Assembly: GCF_040054535.1 (NCBI RefSeq)
Contig: NC_090785.1
Coordinates: 14,049,501 to 14,113,500 of the forward strand
Reading direction: 5' to 3'
DNA length: 64,000 bases
From: Antennarius striatus
Taxonomy: Eukaryota > Chordata > Actinopteri > Lophiiformes > Antennariidae
This document shows, one piece after another, positions 1 to 12,298 of the stretch. The notes below the pieces were generated by a model. The model did not search any database and had not been told where the DNA came from. It worked only from the letters and a program-made list of their open reading frames with translations. How positions within the stretch are numbered: the first letter of the stretch is position 1; each line of letters begins with the position of its first letter. Made by a program: the position numbers and the translations under genes.

Positions 1-1290
1 TGCAATAGCTTACAAGTTTGTCTTAAACTATTATAAATTGCTGCAATGACTACATGTGTCAAGGAGCATGGTCTACGTGGAGAGACTTTCCACTCAAATA
101 CCAGTTTAAATTTTGTTGCCAATTGAGGAATATATTAAGTAGCCATTGTCCTGTGTTATGTCACTCTATTCTAGTGAAGGTGATTGAACAAAACTTAACA
201 TTACTTTCATTTAATTGAAATTGGTCTAAATTTAAGTTTAAGTGTCAGAGCTGTTCACAAATTGATATTGTTTCTATCACTCAAACCAGGAACGGCCTAG
301 GTAAGTATTTTCTAAGCAATTTTTCTTTTTGTATTGTCTGTTAACTGTATGCTGTCAATGATGCCATAAGGCTAAAAGTATAATTAAAGAAAATAAAGAG
401 GAGAAACTGTACTGTCTTCTGTCAGATGATCCTGATATTGGTATTAATAAATATTCAAACCAAAACAACTTTTGTTGTCATGTTGTAAAATGTAGTATAG
501 GTCAGGACATCATTACCGTGTGGACACACATGGAGAAATTACTTAATAGCTGCTTGTGTGTATTTTTGCCTGTTATACCTCCTTGACATGTGGACCCATT
601 ACATTAAAGTACTTTTTCAGTTTAGTCTTCTACATGTTTTTTCCCCCTATAATTCTGAAAGCATTAAATCCAAAAACTGCATTCAAAACTGGTGTTCACA
701 TATTTTACATTAGTTTAAACAATTCTAATTATTGACAAGTATCCAGTGTTGCAGCAATGAAAGTTTAGATTGTAGCTTTTTAAGAACTACTGTTAAAAGC
801 ACAAGCAAGGACTAAGTCTTGTATAAAAGGAGAAAAAAAATGCCCCCAATCTTAGATCGGTAGATACTTGATTTATCCCGAAAGAATTGCAATTTGGTGC
901 TTCAAAACAGTTGTAAGAAACTTTGTTGTGAATGACTGAAGTTTATTGCCATTGCACATAAAATCATGGTTCCATGGACAATGAGATGAGGACTATACCT
1001 CTAGGTGCATTTGTAACAAGTGCATTTTTCTTGTGTTGTTATAAGCTATGTGTAATTTTAATGATTAAGTGTGAACCACAGGACATCCTGAGCAGGAGAA
1101 CGTTGTGTACTGGAGTCTGCACACAGAGGACTGACTCATCAATACAAGACTTAGTGCAGCTCAAGAAAAATGTGACGCTGATAATCCAGCTCAAGCTGGT
1201 CCAACAAAATATTAGTGTGCAACATCTTTTGGTCCGTGTCTTGCTATGAAATTGTCTGTTAATGTGATTAGGCACTTTATAGAGAGAAGC
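1..1290. other. AT-rich intergenic sequence, no gene seen
   Basis: No exon chain with matching phases or recognisable protein could be built on either strand. The short open frames near 974-1275 overlap on both strands and resemble nothing I know. This could be 3' untranslated sequence of a gene outside the window, but nothing shows that. Confidence 0.5.
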
Positions 1291-1379
1291 TGATTGATTA
1301 CGTCATACCCCGGTGTATTGTAATTGTTTTTGTGTGTTCGTCCGTGTGTTAGTCCACCAAATATCTTCGTAACCGTTGC

Positions 1380-2030
1380 AGATAGAAAGATGAAACAAAA
1401 AGCACATTACTCGGGTGGCAAAGGGGATGAAAATGAGATGATGACCTTGAGAAAACTACGTCAAGGTCAAATTTCAACTTCCGTACATCTTTTTGCACAT
1501 ATCTCAGGAACCGGATAGCTAGTGCTTCTATCTATGGTCTTTTTTCATGTGTGCATACCAACTACCTAACTAATTTGTTGCAGAAAACACTGAAAGTACA
1601 AGAGTTATTAAACCACGTGCACATTCTACTATTAATAGACAGTCTCTTAAGTTTTCCCAAGGTCAAGATCATCTTATCGTGTTTGATTCCTTGACCTCTG
1701 ATTATTTTCAAAGTTTTTATTGTCCGTCTCCAGAATGCTTCACCTTAAAAGATACAAAATGGTAAGTTGACATTGACCTATGAAAATGAGACGATGACCT
1801 TGAGAAAACTAGGTCAAGGTCAAATTTTGATTTTTGTAAATTTTTTGCACGTATCTCAGGAACTGGATAAGAGAAAGACGAAACAAAAGGCGTTATATTC
1901 AGGGTGGCAAGAGGATGAAAATTGGATCAAGACCTTCACCTTGAAAAACTAGGTCAAGGTCAAATTTTCACTTTCATACCTTTTCAGGTACACATCTCGG
2001 AAAACCTGATGAGATATCATCACAAAATGA
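1380..2030. repeat. Degenerate dispersed repeat with GGTCA-rich internal units
   Basis: Three related stretches occur at about 1380-1520, 1770-1935 and 1935-2030. Each carries a phrase like gaccttgagaaaacta followed by ggtcaaggtcaaattt, then a stretch like cacatatctcaggaac. The first two also share a phrase like gatgaaacaaaaagc followed by a gggtggcaa stretch. The repeated unit is about 150-170 bp and diverged. Phrases of this kind recur in fish repeats, so this is probably an old DNA-transposon-type element with internal repeat units. I did not find clear terminal inverted repeats, so family and limits are uncertain. Confidence 0.55.
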
Positions 2031-2216
2031 AAAGCAACATTTTCAGGAAGCCAGAAGCACAAAAAATGTGATGATGTCGCTGGATGTTGTAGTCTCTGAC
2101 TGCCTTGTTGATTTATTGATTGATGTTTGAAGATGACTGAGGAGAATTCAGAGCTCCACAGGTATCACCCATAGCTCCAGTTGATAAAAAGTACAAGCTA
2201 AAATTTTCATGCTGCA

Positions 2217-2292
2217 ACACTCAAGATGAGTAAAAAAGAGTAAGAAAGAGAGTAAAAAAGAGTAAAAAGGTAAAAAAGAGAGTAAAAAAGAT
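2217..2292. repeat. Purine-rich low-complexity tract (AGTAAAAAAG units)
   Basis: A 75-bp stretch of irregular units such as gagtaaaaaagagtaagaaa on the plus strand. It is simple sequence with no coding sense and accounts for the leucine/serine/phenylalanine-rich frame read on the opposite strand. Confidence 0.8.
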
Positions 2293-2901
2293 ATTAATCC
2301 ACACCCTTTTCTGAGTAGAATCAACTGTAACTTGGCCCAGGATACAACCCAACACAACTCTTATCCTGTAGCCGATCACAGCTTTTCAGGATACATTATG
2401 AGAAAACAAACGGACGTGACGTAACGTCACTAATTTGCCTGGGTGGAGCCTGAGTGTCACGTGTCTTCCTAAGACTGATTCGATTGGTCAAAGTCTTCCT
2501 GACAACTTCCGTCATAGTAAAGCACCAGATTTAAATTTACCGTAGCTCTTCTGTTTTTTTATGTCCGTTTCTTCACATGAGGAAACGCATTTGGTAATTA
2601 CGTCTATTTTGAAATATATTTAATCAATATTATAATATAGTCCACGTAATGTATTCTATCGAAGAACACTGAACCACGAACAAAGAAAGTATTCCGAGCA
2701 CAGCAAGCAGGTGAACCGGTTCGGAGCTAGCTAACTTTACAGAAGCTCATATTTATTTCAACCATCAGTTCACATAGTTTTGTGGTCTTGTGAGGTTGTT
2801 ATCTGTGACACAGTGGGTTAGCATTAGCACTGGACTAAATGTTAAATGATTTAACTGTGCTGTATTGTGTTGTGTACCGTTTTAACAGACCTGAAGAAAC
2901 T

Positions 2902-5900
2902 ATGAATGATGACACTTGCAAGTTATTTGAAAGAGTCGCTCAGAAGATGGGCTGGACGGCGGAGGGCGGCCTGGACACAGCGGAGACAAAGGTTGGTCCC
3001 CCAATTCATCAGCTAGAGAAACAAAAACGTTCAGCAACACATCAATATTGAGATATAGAGATAGACATATGTTAAAACATTGTATTATCTTTTCCTTATA
3101 TTCAAGACTGCATTACAATAAAATACATTTTACTGTGTATATATTTTTGTGATCAGACTGTTTTAGCAGTTAAACCATTGACCTTACCCAAGTGATCAAT
3201 ATATGAATCTACAGCACATAACTTTAGTTATGTGTATTCAGATGACAAAGCACTATCGCACAGTTTTTTTCTTCTTCTCAAAAACGAATTAAAAGTTCTG
3301 TAACCGAATGATGAATAGGCTGAAGCCATGGTTTATCACTGATGATTAATATAGACATATCACTGATGATTATTCATCCCAAATCTCACTGTGTTGAAAC
3401 ATATTCATATAATCATTTACACAATGTTGTCAGCTTTGAGGCATTTTGCCCACAGTTTCATCGTCCTAATGAGTTGTATGTAAATTTTTTTTTTTTTAAT
3501 TATATAGACTGTGATGAATAACCATAAAGATATATACCTTTCCAGTTACTGGAATAAGATTATAGTCAATTGAAAGATGTAGCAATTAATCGATGAATTA
3601 ATTTACAGTTTATTAATGTGTATCTGTTATTTCAAGCACAAATAAACATTTTCTGTGCTACTACTTAATTGTAATAGTCCTACATCAAAACAAACTTACT
3701 GTGTTGTCACTGTGACCTATTTAAACAAGAATTTTGGAACTTTTTAAAAAAGAATTCATTGTTAAAATAGTAAATCAGCTAATCGTGATGTTGGTGATTT
3801 TTTTACAAGTTATAATGATTGTTTGTCTTGATTGTCCCTAGCTCCTCAGGACCATAGACAAGACCCGACATGTTGCAACAAGTGGTAATTGGTCTGTGCA
3901 TCGATCTGGCTCACCCATATGCTTCGCCATTTCTGACAGTGAAGATGAGCTTGACAAGGAGAACAAATTCTCCAAGGGCAATCATTGCCAAAAAAAGTCT
4001 CTGGTTGAGTCTAGTGATGAAGACGACTTTGACCAGTGTAAGTTAATCACCAGTGAATACATAAATTGTTAAATTTTAAGTCTGCTTGTGAGTTAACTTG
4101 TTTTTTATTTTGATTTCTTAGTTCTTACGAGAAAAGCCACACCAAAAGCTAAACCTGCACCACGGAAACCATATAGTGCTTCAAAGAAATACAGGTGTGA
4201 AACTGGTATCCACTGAGAAACAATTTATTGAAAGAAGTTATTGACTTGTCTTTAATCTGTTTTTTAGTCCAAACGTCATTGGAGGGAGTTCAGATGATGA
4301 TGGCAGCTTTGAGACATGTAAGTTGACCCTATTGTTGGGTTAGGTGTTTCTGTGTCGATAACCACTGACAATTTATCAAATTCTAACATTATTCAAATGA
4401 TACAGGAAACATTTAAAGTCTGTTGTATTATTTTTTTCCCATATATACTGACTTTGCATATTGAAGTTTTGCAACGAGCGAAAACCCCAAACACCAAGCC
4501 GAAGAAAATATCAGGAAGCGGGAGTGAAGATAGGTGAGATTTATGGTTATGTTTCTCTGCAAATTCAAATAAATGTTCGAAAAATATCTGTTTCAAATTT
4601 ATTTCACTTTAAAGCCTCAAAGATTTTATTGTGGATGATGACTCATCAGATGACTTTGTTTCAACGAAATCATCACTTAAAGGTAACGTTGATTAACCTC
4701 ATTAGTAGTTAAGTTTTATTATGCCATCACATAACTATGTGTGTAATGGTGATGTTTTGTATGATGTGATTTGACAGTGACTACAAAGAGTAATATTCCA
4801 GCATCCAAGCATCTATGGAGAAAGCCACTATCTCAGTGTGACTCCCCAGTCTTTGTTAGTGATAGTGATGATGATGATAATAAAACTGTGAAGAGTACTT
4901 GGAGGACTCGTCACACAAAGCACCCGGCAAAGGCTGACGTCTCTAACGCTCTGCTGTGTAATAAAGATGAGAATCTGCCCTCACTGCCTTCCTCTTCGCC
5001 CTGCAAAAATGTGTCATCAATGGCAGTTTCCAAACGCACGCTCTCAGCGCCTCCTGTGCTGGAGGAGTCGGCCAGTTCAGATGAAGAGTTCATTTCCCTG
5101 CTGGAGAGACTGAAAAAGAAAAACAAATTCATAGGCACTTCACTCTCGACTGATGATGCACAAGGTAATTGTTTTATTTGGATATTCACATTTTGTGTCT
5201 GTTGTTTTTCATTCTATCTGTGAGGTTGATGTCTATGATTTTGTTTTGTTCTTAAATTTAGAATCCACCATGGGGCCTCCTGCGCCAGTTCCTCTTCTAA
5301 AGGGACTCACAACACCAGCCTCTAAATCATTAGCTGAATCCACTTCACGTGTGATGACACCTACAAACTCTACCATCATTAAGCCCACAGTCAGCCAGTC
5401 AGAGCCCAAGCCCACCAGCAGGTAGTCCAGTGTGGTAGTCAGTTTGTATTTGCTCTCCCCACCAGCCAGTTAGAACTGAAGAATGAAATGAGAGGTGGCA
5501 CATCTTCAAGCTTCAGTGTTCAATCTGAAGTTCCACTGCTTCGGAATCAACACTGATTATTTGGACCATATTCTCTCCCTGCAGGGCGCCTGTATGCAAG
5601 ACTCCAGGGTGTTTCCTGCTGTCTTTATCGAACCCTAGAACAGGCTATGGGCTCAGTTTTAAGCAGAAGAAGGAAGAGCTGACGAGCAAACTCTACCAGC
5701 TCTACAACACCAGTGTGTTTGACAACAAGGTGTGAACTGTTCTTTTGTTTCATTTCAAGTTTATTTTAAATGCAGAAATATTTACAGTATATTTTTTCTT
5801 TCTTTTATAAACATATATGTAACATATATTTTATAATATAATATGTAATATACACATGTATATATATGTATATATGAAATATATACATATACATATATAC

Positions 5901-6775
5901 AAATGTATGTTTATGTACATGTGCATACATTTATATATATACATATACAGTATATTCTTTCTTTTATTTCTGTGTCGTGATTTCTAGCTCCCAACCAACA
6001 TGTCAGTTACTTGGAATAAGAAGATGCGTAAAACAGCTGGGTACTGCGTCACTGGGCAAAAGCAAGGTGGAGGCAATCGCTACAGCCGCATTGAACTATC
6101 AGAGAAAGTCTGTGATTCTGCAGGTGATACTTTTATGGAGCCACGTGGCAATCGTGTGTTCTGTCTGTCTCAGCGTAAATATGTGATTTAATGCGTCATG
6201 TGTAAAAGCTGTCTGTTTATAATCACCACCACCTCTTTGCTACCCCCTCCTAGACCGTCTCAGGGACACACTGATCCATGAGATGTGTCACGCTGCAACC
6301 TGGTTGATTAATGGCATTAGGGACGGCCACGGGAGCATCTGGAAGCTGTACGCTCGCAAGGCCACAGTGGCACATCCCGAGCTGCCCATGGTTACCCGCT
6401 GCCACACTTATGACATCAAATATAAATTTCAGTATCAGTGTACTCGCTGCCAAAATACGTACGTCCGACTGACATCACACCAGTTACATCCATGCAGGTC
6501 ATATCACCTTTCGTGTTAATCTGTGCATTTTACCATTCTCCAGGATCGGCCGTCATTCCAAGTCGCTGGACACGCAGAGGTTTGTCTGCGCCCTCTGCAC
6601 GGGACAGCTGGTGTTACTGACGCCTTCAAAGACACGTGCTCCAACACCTTTTGCCAACTTTGTCAAAGAGAATTATGGGAATGTTCGACAAGAGTTAACA
6701 GGACAAAGCCACGCAGAAGTTATGCGAAAACTTAGTGCCGATTTTGCATCCAAGTCGAAACTCAGTCAAAGCTGA
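2902..6775 (+). CDS. gcna: Germ cell nuclear acidic protein (SprT-like metalloprotease)
   Basis: Twelve coding exons: 2902-2991, 3842-4037, 4122-4194, 4268-4317, 4467-4533, 4615-4682, 4778-5164, 5262-5421, 5585-5729, 5988-6123, 6254-6458, 6544-6775. They sum to 1809 nt (602 aa) with consistent phases. The N-terminal 400 residues are disordered and rich in Asp/Glu/Ser, with hydrophobic-acidic clusters such as PVFVSDSDDDD and DFIVDDDSSDD that look like SUMO-interacting motifs. The C-terminal part is an SprT-like domain: LYNTSVFDNKLP, then the zinc site HEMCH at residues 466-470, then a zinc-ribbon-like part with CTRC and CALC. GCNA (ACRC) proteins protect germ-cell genomes by clearing DNA-protein crosslinks; this role comes from the family. 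An acceptor-like TTTTAACAG lies 13 bases before the ATG, so a noncoding first exon upstream is likely. ATTAAA at 7036-7041 is a possible poly(A) signal. Confidence 0.93.
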
Positions 6776-7770
6776 GAGCACAAAGATCTCTGTTGCTAAA
6801 GCTGTAGCTTAAACACAACCTCATGGAATCTGTACAAATTCAAAAATATCTCAGGTAGCCAACCTTTGAGAACGACGTCCAAGGTGAGCCATGATTTTGT
6901 GATTGAATGTTCTATATTTTTGGTTGTTGTTATGTCTTTGTCAGTATGTGATGATGGATTAGATCTGCTGTACCTGGAAAACCTGAGCTGTTTGTGCTTG
7001 TTTTATATTTCACCTGTTTGAATCCCCTGCTATCCATTAAAGTTTTGTATTGAAATTCTAACACTATTCTATTAAAAGTTTCATCATTTGAACGTTTATC
7101 TACAGGGCTGAATAGATGAAAAAACATTTCCTCAGTAAATCTGCCCCATGCTGCTCACATTTCATACTTTTCTTATCATGTATCTGACTGAAAGTTGACT
7201 TCAATTTTTTTCCACACCAGAAATTTTTTTTTTAGATTATTAAATTACCTTTGAAAAACCAATTACCTTCCTTTTTTAGTCAGGTAAGCATTTTTCTGTG
7301 TGGAGGAGAACAGATGGCTTAATATTTTCCATGACTGCTTCCTTGGTGTCAGGCAAATATTGAAAGTAGAATACAATTCTGTACAGATGTATCAATGTTG
7401 ATCCTGACGTTTGTATAATTCTAAATATAATCCTGGTGGCAAACACAAGCTGTTGACTCTGCTGTCCACATGGCTGATGGTTTGAAGCCAGAGTTCTGAA
7501 CATTGAAATGGTGAAACCAAGCAAACTGACAGCCTGCATTGCTTCCTGGGACACAGTCGTCAGAATGAGACTGATGTCTGGCCATGTGTCTGCTGGACTG
7601 TCTGAAGCAAAAAACCTGAGATGAAAAACAATTTTACTGAGCAGCAACAGGTAAGGATGAGGTAAAACTAATTTACATCTTATTTTATAGTGTCTCGGGT
7701 ACTAAGAATATATTTTTTCCTACTATGGAACCAGATTATTGTGAAGGCGGGTCACGGAAAGCTTCATGCC
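6776..7770. other. Intergenic sequence between gcna and the GPCR
   Basis: Holds the gcna 3' untranslated region (candidate ATTAAA at 7036-7041) and then the presumed upstream region of the receptor gene. A 123-codon minus-strand open frame at 7276-7647 has no recognisable similarity, no family motif and no supporting exon structure. Confidence 0.5.
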
Positions 7771-9011
7771 ATGGGTAGTCACTGCAATGTGACGACACTA
7801 GAGGCTCAGGTACAGATCAACTCCACCGTCTTCCACCAGGTTAAGATGATCAGCTCGTGTGTGAGCTGCACCTTGAACGTCGTTCTCAGTGTTCCTTTAC
7901 TCCTGGTCCTCACACGCTCCCCATCTCTCCTCACACACACTCCCTTCCTGCTCCTCTCACACCTCCTCTTGTGTGACATCTTTCAGGTAATGTAGATTAA
8001 AATAATTAAACTTGGGATGGATTTTTTAGGAGACTGCTCTAGTGTGTGATGTTTTTATGATCTAAATAATGATTTATGATTTCAGCAGCTCATCTGGACA
8101 ATCAAAGCGGTTCTATTAAGATCCAGAGAAGCTATGCCTGTGACCCAGTGTATGATCTTCTGTGCTGCTGACCAGGCCTGCTTACTGGTTTGTAAAACAT
8201 TGATTTTAATTGTGAAATCTAATTTTGTCACAGCTGCAGCAGAGGTTAACAGCTTCTGTAAAAGACTACATTTTGTTCTTTTGGAATAAATCCCAAGGAC
8301 AGATTCATATTTTTAAATAATGTCTGCCCTCACTCACCTCTGATGAAAACTGTACCTCTGAAACTTAGCAGCCAAAACTCAGGGCTGTCTACTTACTACT
8401 TTGAACAGGTGGACCTCTTGCTGAGCACCGCTCTGGCCATGGATCGCTTTGTAGCAGTGAAGTGGCCCCTGTACTATGAATTCTACATGTGTCCTCGAAG
8501 AAAACGAGCAGCTGTTGCAGCCATATGGATTTTATCAGCTGTGCTCATCAGTGTGGCTTTATGTATCAGCCTCAAAACCATACAGGTCGGTTTCCCCCTA
8601 CCCCGCTGTCGGCCTCTCATCCTGTCGCCCTGCGTATCGGGGACATCAGCTCTGGTTATTTATTGCACCGTGGGAACGGCAGTGATGGTGCCCCTCTGCT
8701 TTCTGACCATCCTGGGAAGCTTCTGCCTGCTCTGCTGGGACATGCGTGCAGGACTGCTCTGCACCAACAGAGCGTTTGTGACTTTAACCCTCCAGGTAGC
8801 TCAAATAATTCTCTTCTCGGTCCCTTTGGTGATGGACAGCTATCTGATTCCTGCCTCCCTGCACAGCGATGGTCTTGATATCGCTACCACCATCACCTAC
8901 AACCTGGGGGTGCTGCTCATTCCTCTGGTCTATGGCTACCGATCGCGGGAACTGCAGCAAAGGATACGACAGGCTGCTAAGAGCAGAGTCCAAGACCAAA
9001 ATGTGCCATAG
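7771..9011 (+). CDS. Odorant receptor-like class A GPCR (OR131-2-like), three coding exons
   Basis: Exons 7771-7986, 8089-8187 and 8409-9011 join in phase 0 to give 305 aa. I chose the ATG at 7771 because it leaves a short extracellular tail with two N-glycosylation sequons (NVT, NST). Seven hydrophobic segments can be placed. The second reads LLCDIFQLIW, the third ends in the DRY-type box AMDRFVAVKWPL, and the seventh ends in IPLVYGYRSREL, an olfactory-receptor-style ending. The pattern resembles fish odorant receptor 131-2-like proteins. GPR148-like is an alternative. The exon 2 acceptor is a cagcag tandem, so one glutamine may be optional. Ligand and site of expression cannot be told from sequence. 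ATTAAA at 9181-9186 is a candidate poly(A) signal. Confidence 0.7.
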
Positions 9012-10001
9012 AATGTGACAAACATTATTTTATGGACATTAAAAGCCGTGAAACCGCATTGCATGACTGACATAAGCTGCATCCTTATCAGCATGGCATA
9101 TAGTAAAGACGAAAGCATGAATTGCTTCAAGATATTTAATTTATACTGCAAACACAATCTATTGTTATATAGATTTACACATTAAAGCCACTATATATTT
9201 TACAAAGCATTCAAGAATACAACGGGGCAAATACTCAATACTACAAGAAAAATACATTGATATCATAAATATAGGGGAAGGTGCAGATCAGAGAGGTCAT
9301 ACTGCCTCCCTGAGGCACAGGCACAAATCTATGCAGCACTCAGTGAAACAACTCTCCCCAGTCTCCCCACTGTAAATTATTCTGGAGAAGCACAAGAAGC
9401 AAGACCTAAAACACTGGATTTTAATACTACATAAGCGATTACAGATGGAGGTACATTTATGCACTGTGTTACTAATTTAACATTGTAATGTACTCTGTTT
9501 GTCCCCACATTGGCACTGTATTTTTTTTTATGGCAAGTTCCCACTACCAAGGAGGTGTTTTATCGTTGTTGGTTTGTTTTCCTGTCAAATATCCCTGGAC
9601 AGGTTTGATGACACTTTTAGAGGTAGATTATGTCCCAAGGAGCAAGCTACTAAATTTAGATGGTAAACATAGCTTTGATTCGCTGCTAACTCAGATGAGA
9701 GAAAGGGAGCTGCACTACAGTTCTCTTACCACAAGAGGGCACCGTACTCCTGTAAAGGTGAGTTCCATTACAAATTTGTTTAGAAAAAGGAGATATGGGC
9801 TCTCTGCTTGGTGTCCAGTGTTGTCAGTGTATTCTTTGTAAAATTATTTAGAGTTTCAACCATGAGGAATCCTAGACAATCCTCTCAAAAAAACTACACT
9901 TTAAGTGGAAAATGCATGACACAAAACAAAAAGGATTTTGACAGATACATAGATTTAAGCAGCATGACATGTAAACACACCCCGATCCCATCGACCACCT
10001 C
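9012..10001. other. Convergent 3' ends of the GPCR and centrin genes
   Basis: The receptor on the plus strand and the centrin gene on the minus strand end toward each other here. The sequence should hold both 3' untranslated regions. The open frames at 9488-9841 and 9808-10005 lack similarity and splice context. Confidence 0.5.
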
Positions 10002-11201
10002 TTAATAAAGACAGGTTTTCTTCATAATGCGCAGGAACTCCTGCTGGTTCACCTCCCCGTCTCCATCCCTGTCTGCTTCATCTATCATCTCCTTCACAAA
10101 CAAAAGCAGATTAATACAGTTAGTCACAAATTCAAAAATTGGAATTTTGTTTTCTGAAGCAATGGCTTACCTGCAGCTCTTCATCTGTCAGGTTCTCTCC
10201 CAGCTCTTTAGCCACTCTCTTCAGATTCTTGAATGAGATTTTTCCTGTCTCATCGTCATCAAACAGGCGAAAGGCTTTCAGGATCTCCTCTTTGGAGTCC
10301 TTCTCGGCCTAAACTCAGAAGTTGGAGAACAATTATAAATCAAATGTCATTCGACAAGTAGTATGTGTTTGACAGACAACAGAACAATCACAGGAATGGG
10401 GTAATAATTATGCATAATTATGCATGGTAATTATGCATGCCAACGGAAAACAATACTACATGGTGCTGACAAAGTGTTAAAGTTTGGAATGAAATGTCGA
10501 TTCAGCAAACTGTAGAAAAAACAAGCTCAATTTCAAATTAAAAGTTAAAGGAATCAAATACCGTTGGAGTTGTAAGAACTAGGAAGACATGTATACAGTG
10601 TATAATATATAAGATATAAACCATTTTCTGTGTCATGACCGCGAGGAAGTCTGCAAAGGAGATTTTTCCTGTGCCATCCTTGTCCACCTCATTTATCATC
10701 TTTTTGATCTCTTCCTTCTTCGGCTCAAACCCCAGAGCTCTCATCGCGACCTGGCACAAAGTGAGACAGAGGAGAGTGAATTACAGGTTAAAAAAATCAG
10801 TCACCCGTACCACAGTGATGAACGTCAGAGAAGTCTCAACGCTTCTACCTTGAGCTCCTTGACATCGATGAATCCGGAGCCGTCAGTGTCGAACAGCTCA
10901 AAGGCTTCCCTGATCTCCTGCTTCTGCTCCTCAGTTAGTTCAGGCTTGGGAGTTGTCTTCTTGCGAGGAGGTGGCACAGGACCCTGCAAGGATGGTCTTT
11001 TGGCACTGGTGGCCTGGTGGCAAAGAGGAAAACAATCCTTATGGTAGCAGACATGAGCTGTGACACATCGATTAAGACATCAGAGACAGGTCTTGAGGAG
11101 AAACAGCTTTTGTCCGGATTGAAAAAGCCAAACAGAAAACAACGTGAGTCATTATGAAGACACCTATTACATGGATTTATCCTATGGAGATCACTCACCA
11201 T
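10002..11201 (-). CDS. cetn2: Centrin (CETN2-like EF-hand centriole protein)
   Basis: Minus-strand exons in coding order: 11199-11201 (the ATG alone, followed by donor GTGAGT), 10849-11013, 10622-10750, 10171-10308 and 10002-10091. Total 525 nt, 174 aa, close to human centrin-2 (172 aa). Four EF-hands are visible. Loops include [36 protein letters not shown] and [12 protein letters not shown]. The C-terminus, [12 protein letters not shown], is the centrin-1/2 ending. Centrin binds calcium at centrioles and basal bodies, and centrin-2 also joins the XPC DNA-repair complex; both roles are known from the family. The gene is head to head with nsdhl, as CETN2 and NSDHL are in mammals, which favours cetn2 over a cetn1 paralogue. 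Confidence 0.93.
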
Positions 11202-12298
11202 CGGTTGCTGGGGTATTTGACTGAACAAAAAGGAAGTGCAGATAAACTGAGCAGACACTGTTGTCCTCTGAATTAGATGACCATCGTTTAGGATGAAGGA
11301 TGAGATGATAGAAAGGGTTCCACTACATTTACTGTATGCATATACTCATCAGGTGCTCGCATGAAGCGTTAGATTACACTGGCTTGGACAGCCTTTTGTC
11401 CTCTAAAACCGTACTACTGAGTAATTCGTGCCGAACATGTACGTTTCTATGTAACGGTTCAGGTTTTAATGCTCAGCAGCGGCTGTCATGGAGGATGGGT
11501 GTGTGTGAATGTGTGTGTTTGTGAGCCAGCACACGACCCATGTGCTTTGTCCACAGCGAGGATGTGAATGCAGGATTCAGACAGGCACGAGCGGGAGGCG
11601 AAACCGAACGCACCGATCGGGCAAAAAGATGATTGGATGAGGAACATCACGAGGTAACCAACGCGGAAGTGTCAGTAAGTGACGTAGTACCGGCGTCTGC
11701 GGACCACAGGTCAGAGATTCTTAACTAAAAAAGGTAGTAATATAGAGAATAACATAAAAATGAAGTTATACAAAAAACAGAAATAGAATAAAAATCCCAG
11801 AACAATTAAAAAGTAAAAAAGTTGATTTATTACGTAACATAATTTTACGTACCTCGGAAATCCCATCAGTTTTGTAAGAGACTCAAGTCAGAATAATGTT
11901 ACTAATTCAAGTTAAAAATACTGAAAAACCATCTAGACAAATATTAACACTGAATATGAGAATAATTAACACATTTTAGCCTGACTTATTTTAGTAGGCG
12001 TGCTCTTTGTTCGAGAAGGTGGTGCCCGGACACTATTATTGGCCACTGATTGGTTGAAATTGTGGCGTTCTTTTACGTACTCTGCACACCATTGGTTAGT
12101 TGTTGAACGAACCTTTGCTGAGTTTCACTTGGACCAATCCCAGAGCGCCTCTCAGTCAGCTGATTCAGACAGTTCAGAACAACTACGCGCTAAATCTATC
12201 GGCACATTTATGACGTGACCGTGGACGTGGAGTGACAGAAAGAGCTCAGGTGTGGGTGCTGGACGCTGCCCTCAGGTGTGGGGGGACTATCTCGCATC
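11202..12298. promoter_or_regulatory. Divergent cetn2/nsdhl promoter region
   Basis: About 1.1 kb separates the two opposed start codons and must hold both promoters and 5' untranslated regions. The nsdhl-proximal part has four CCAAT/ATTGG boxes (12038-12042, 12049-12053, 12091-12095, 12134-12138), a CRE-like TGACGTGA at 12211-12218 and a sterol-regulatory-element-like GTGGAGTGA at 12227-12235. Transcription start sites are not visible from sequence alone. Confidence 0.7.
12227..12235 (-). promoter_or_regulatory. Sterol regulatory element-like site upstream of nsdhl
   Basis: GTGGAGTGA is the reverse complement of TCACTCCAC and fits the SREBP consensus TCACNCCAC. It lies 64 bases upstream of the nsdhl ATG and about 90 bases from the nearest of four NF-Y (CCAAT) boxes. 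This is the usual layout of SREBP-2-controlled cholesterol genes. Function is inferred from motif and context. Confidence 0.6.

Noticed and set aside
7276-7647. 123-codon minus-strand open frame between gcna and the GPCR
   Set aside because: No recognised domain and no clear partner exons. Length is within chance for this composition.
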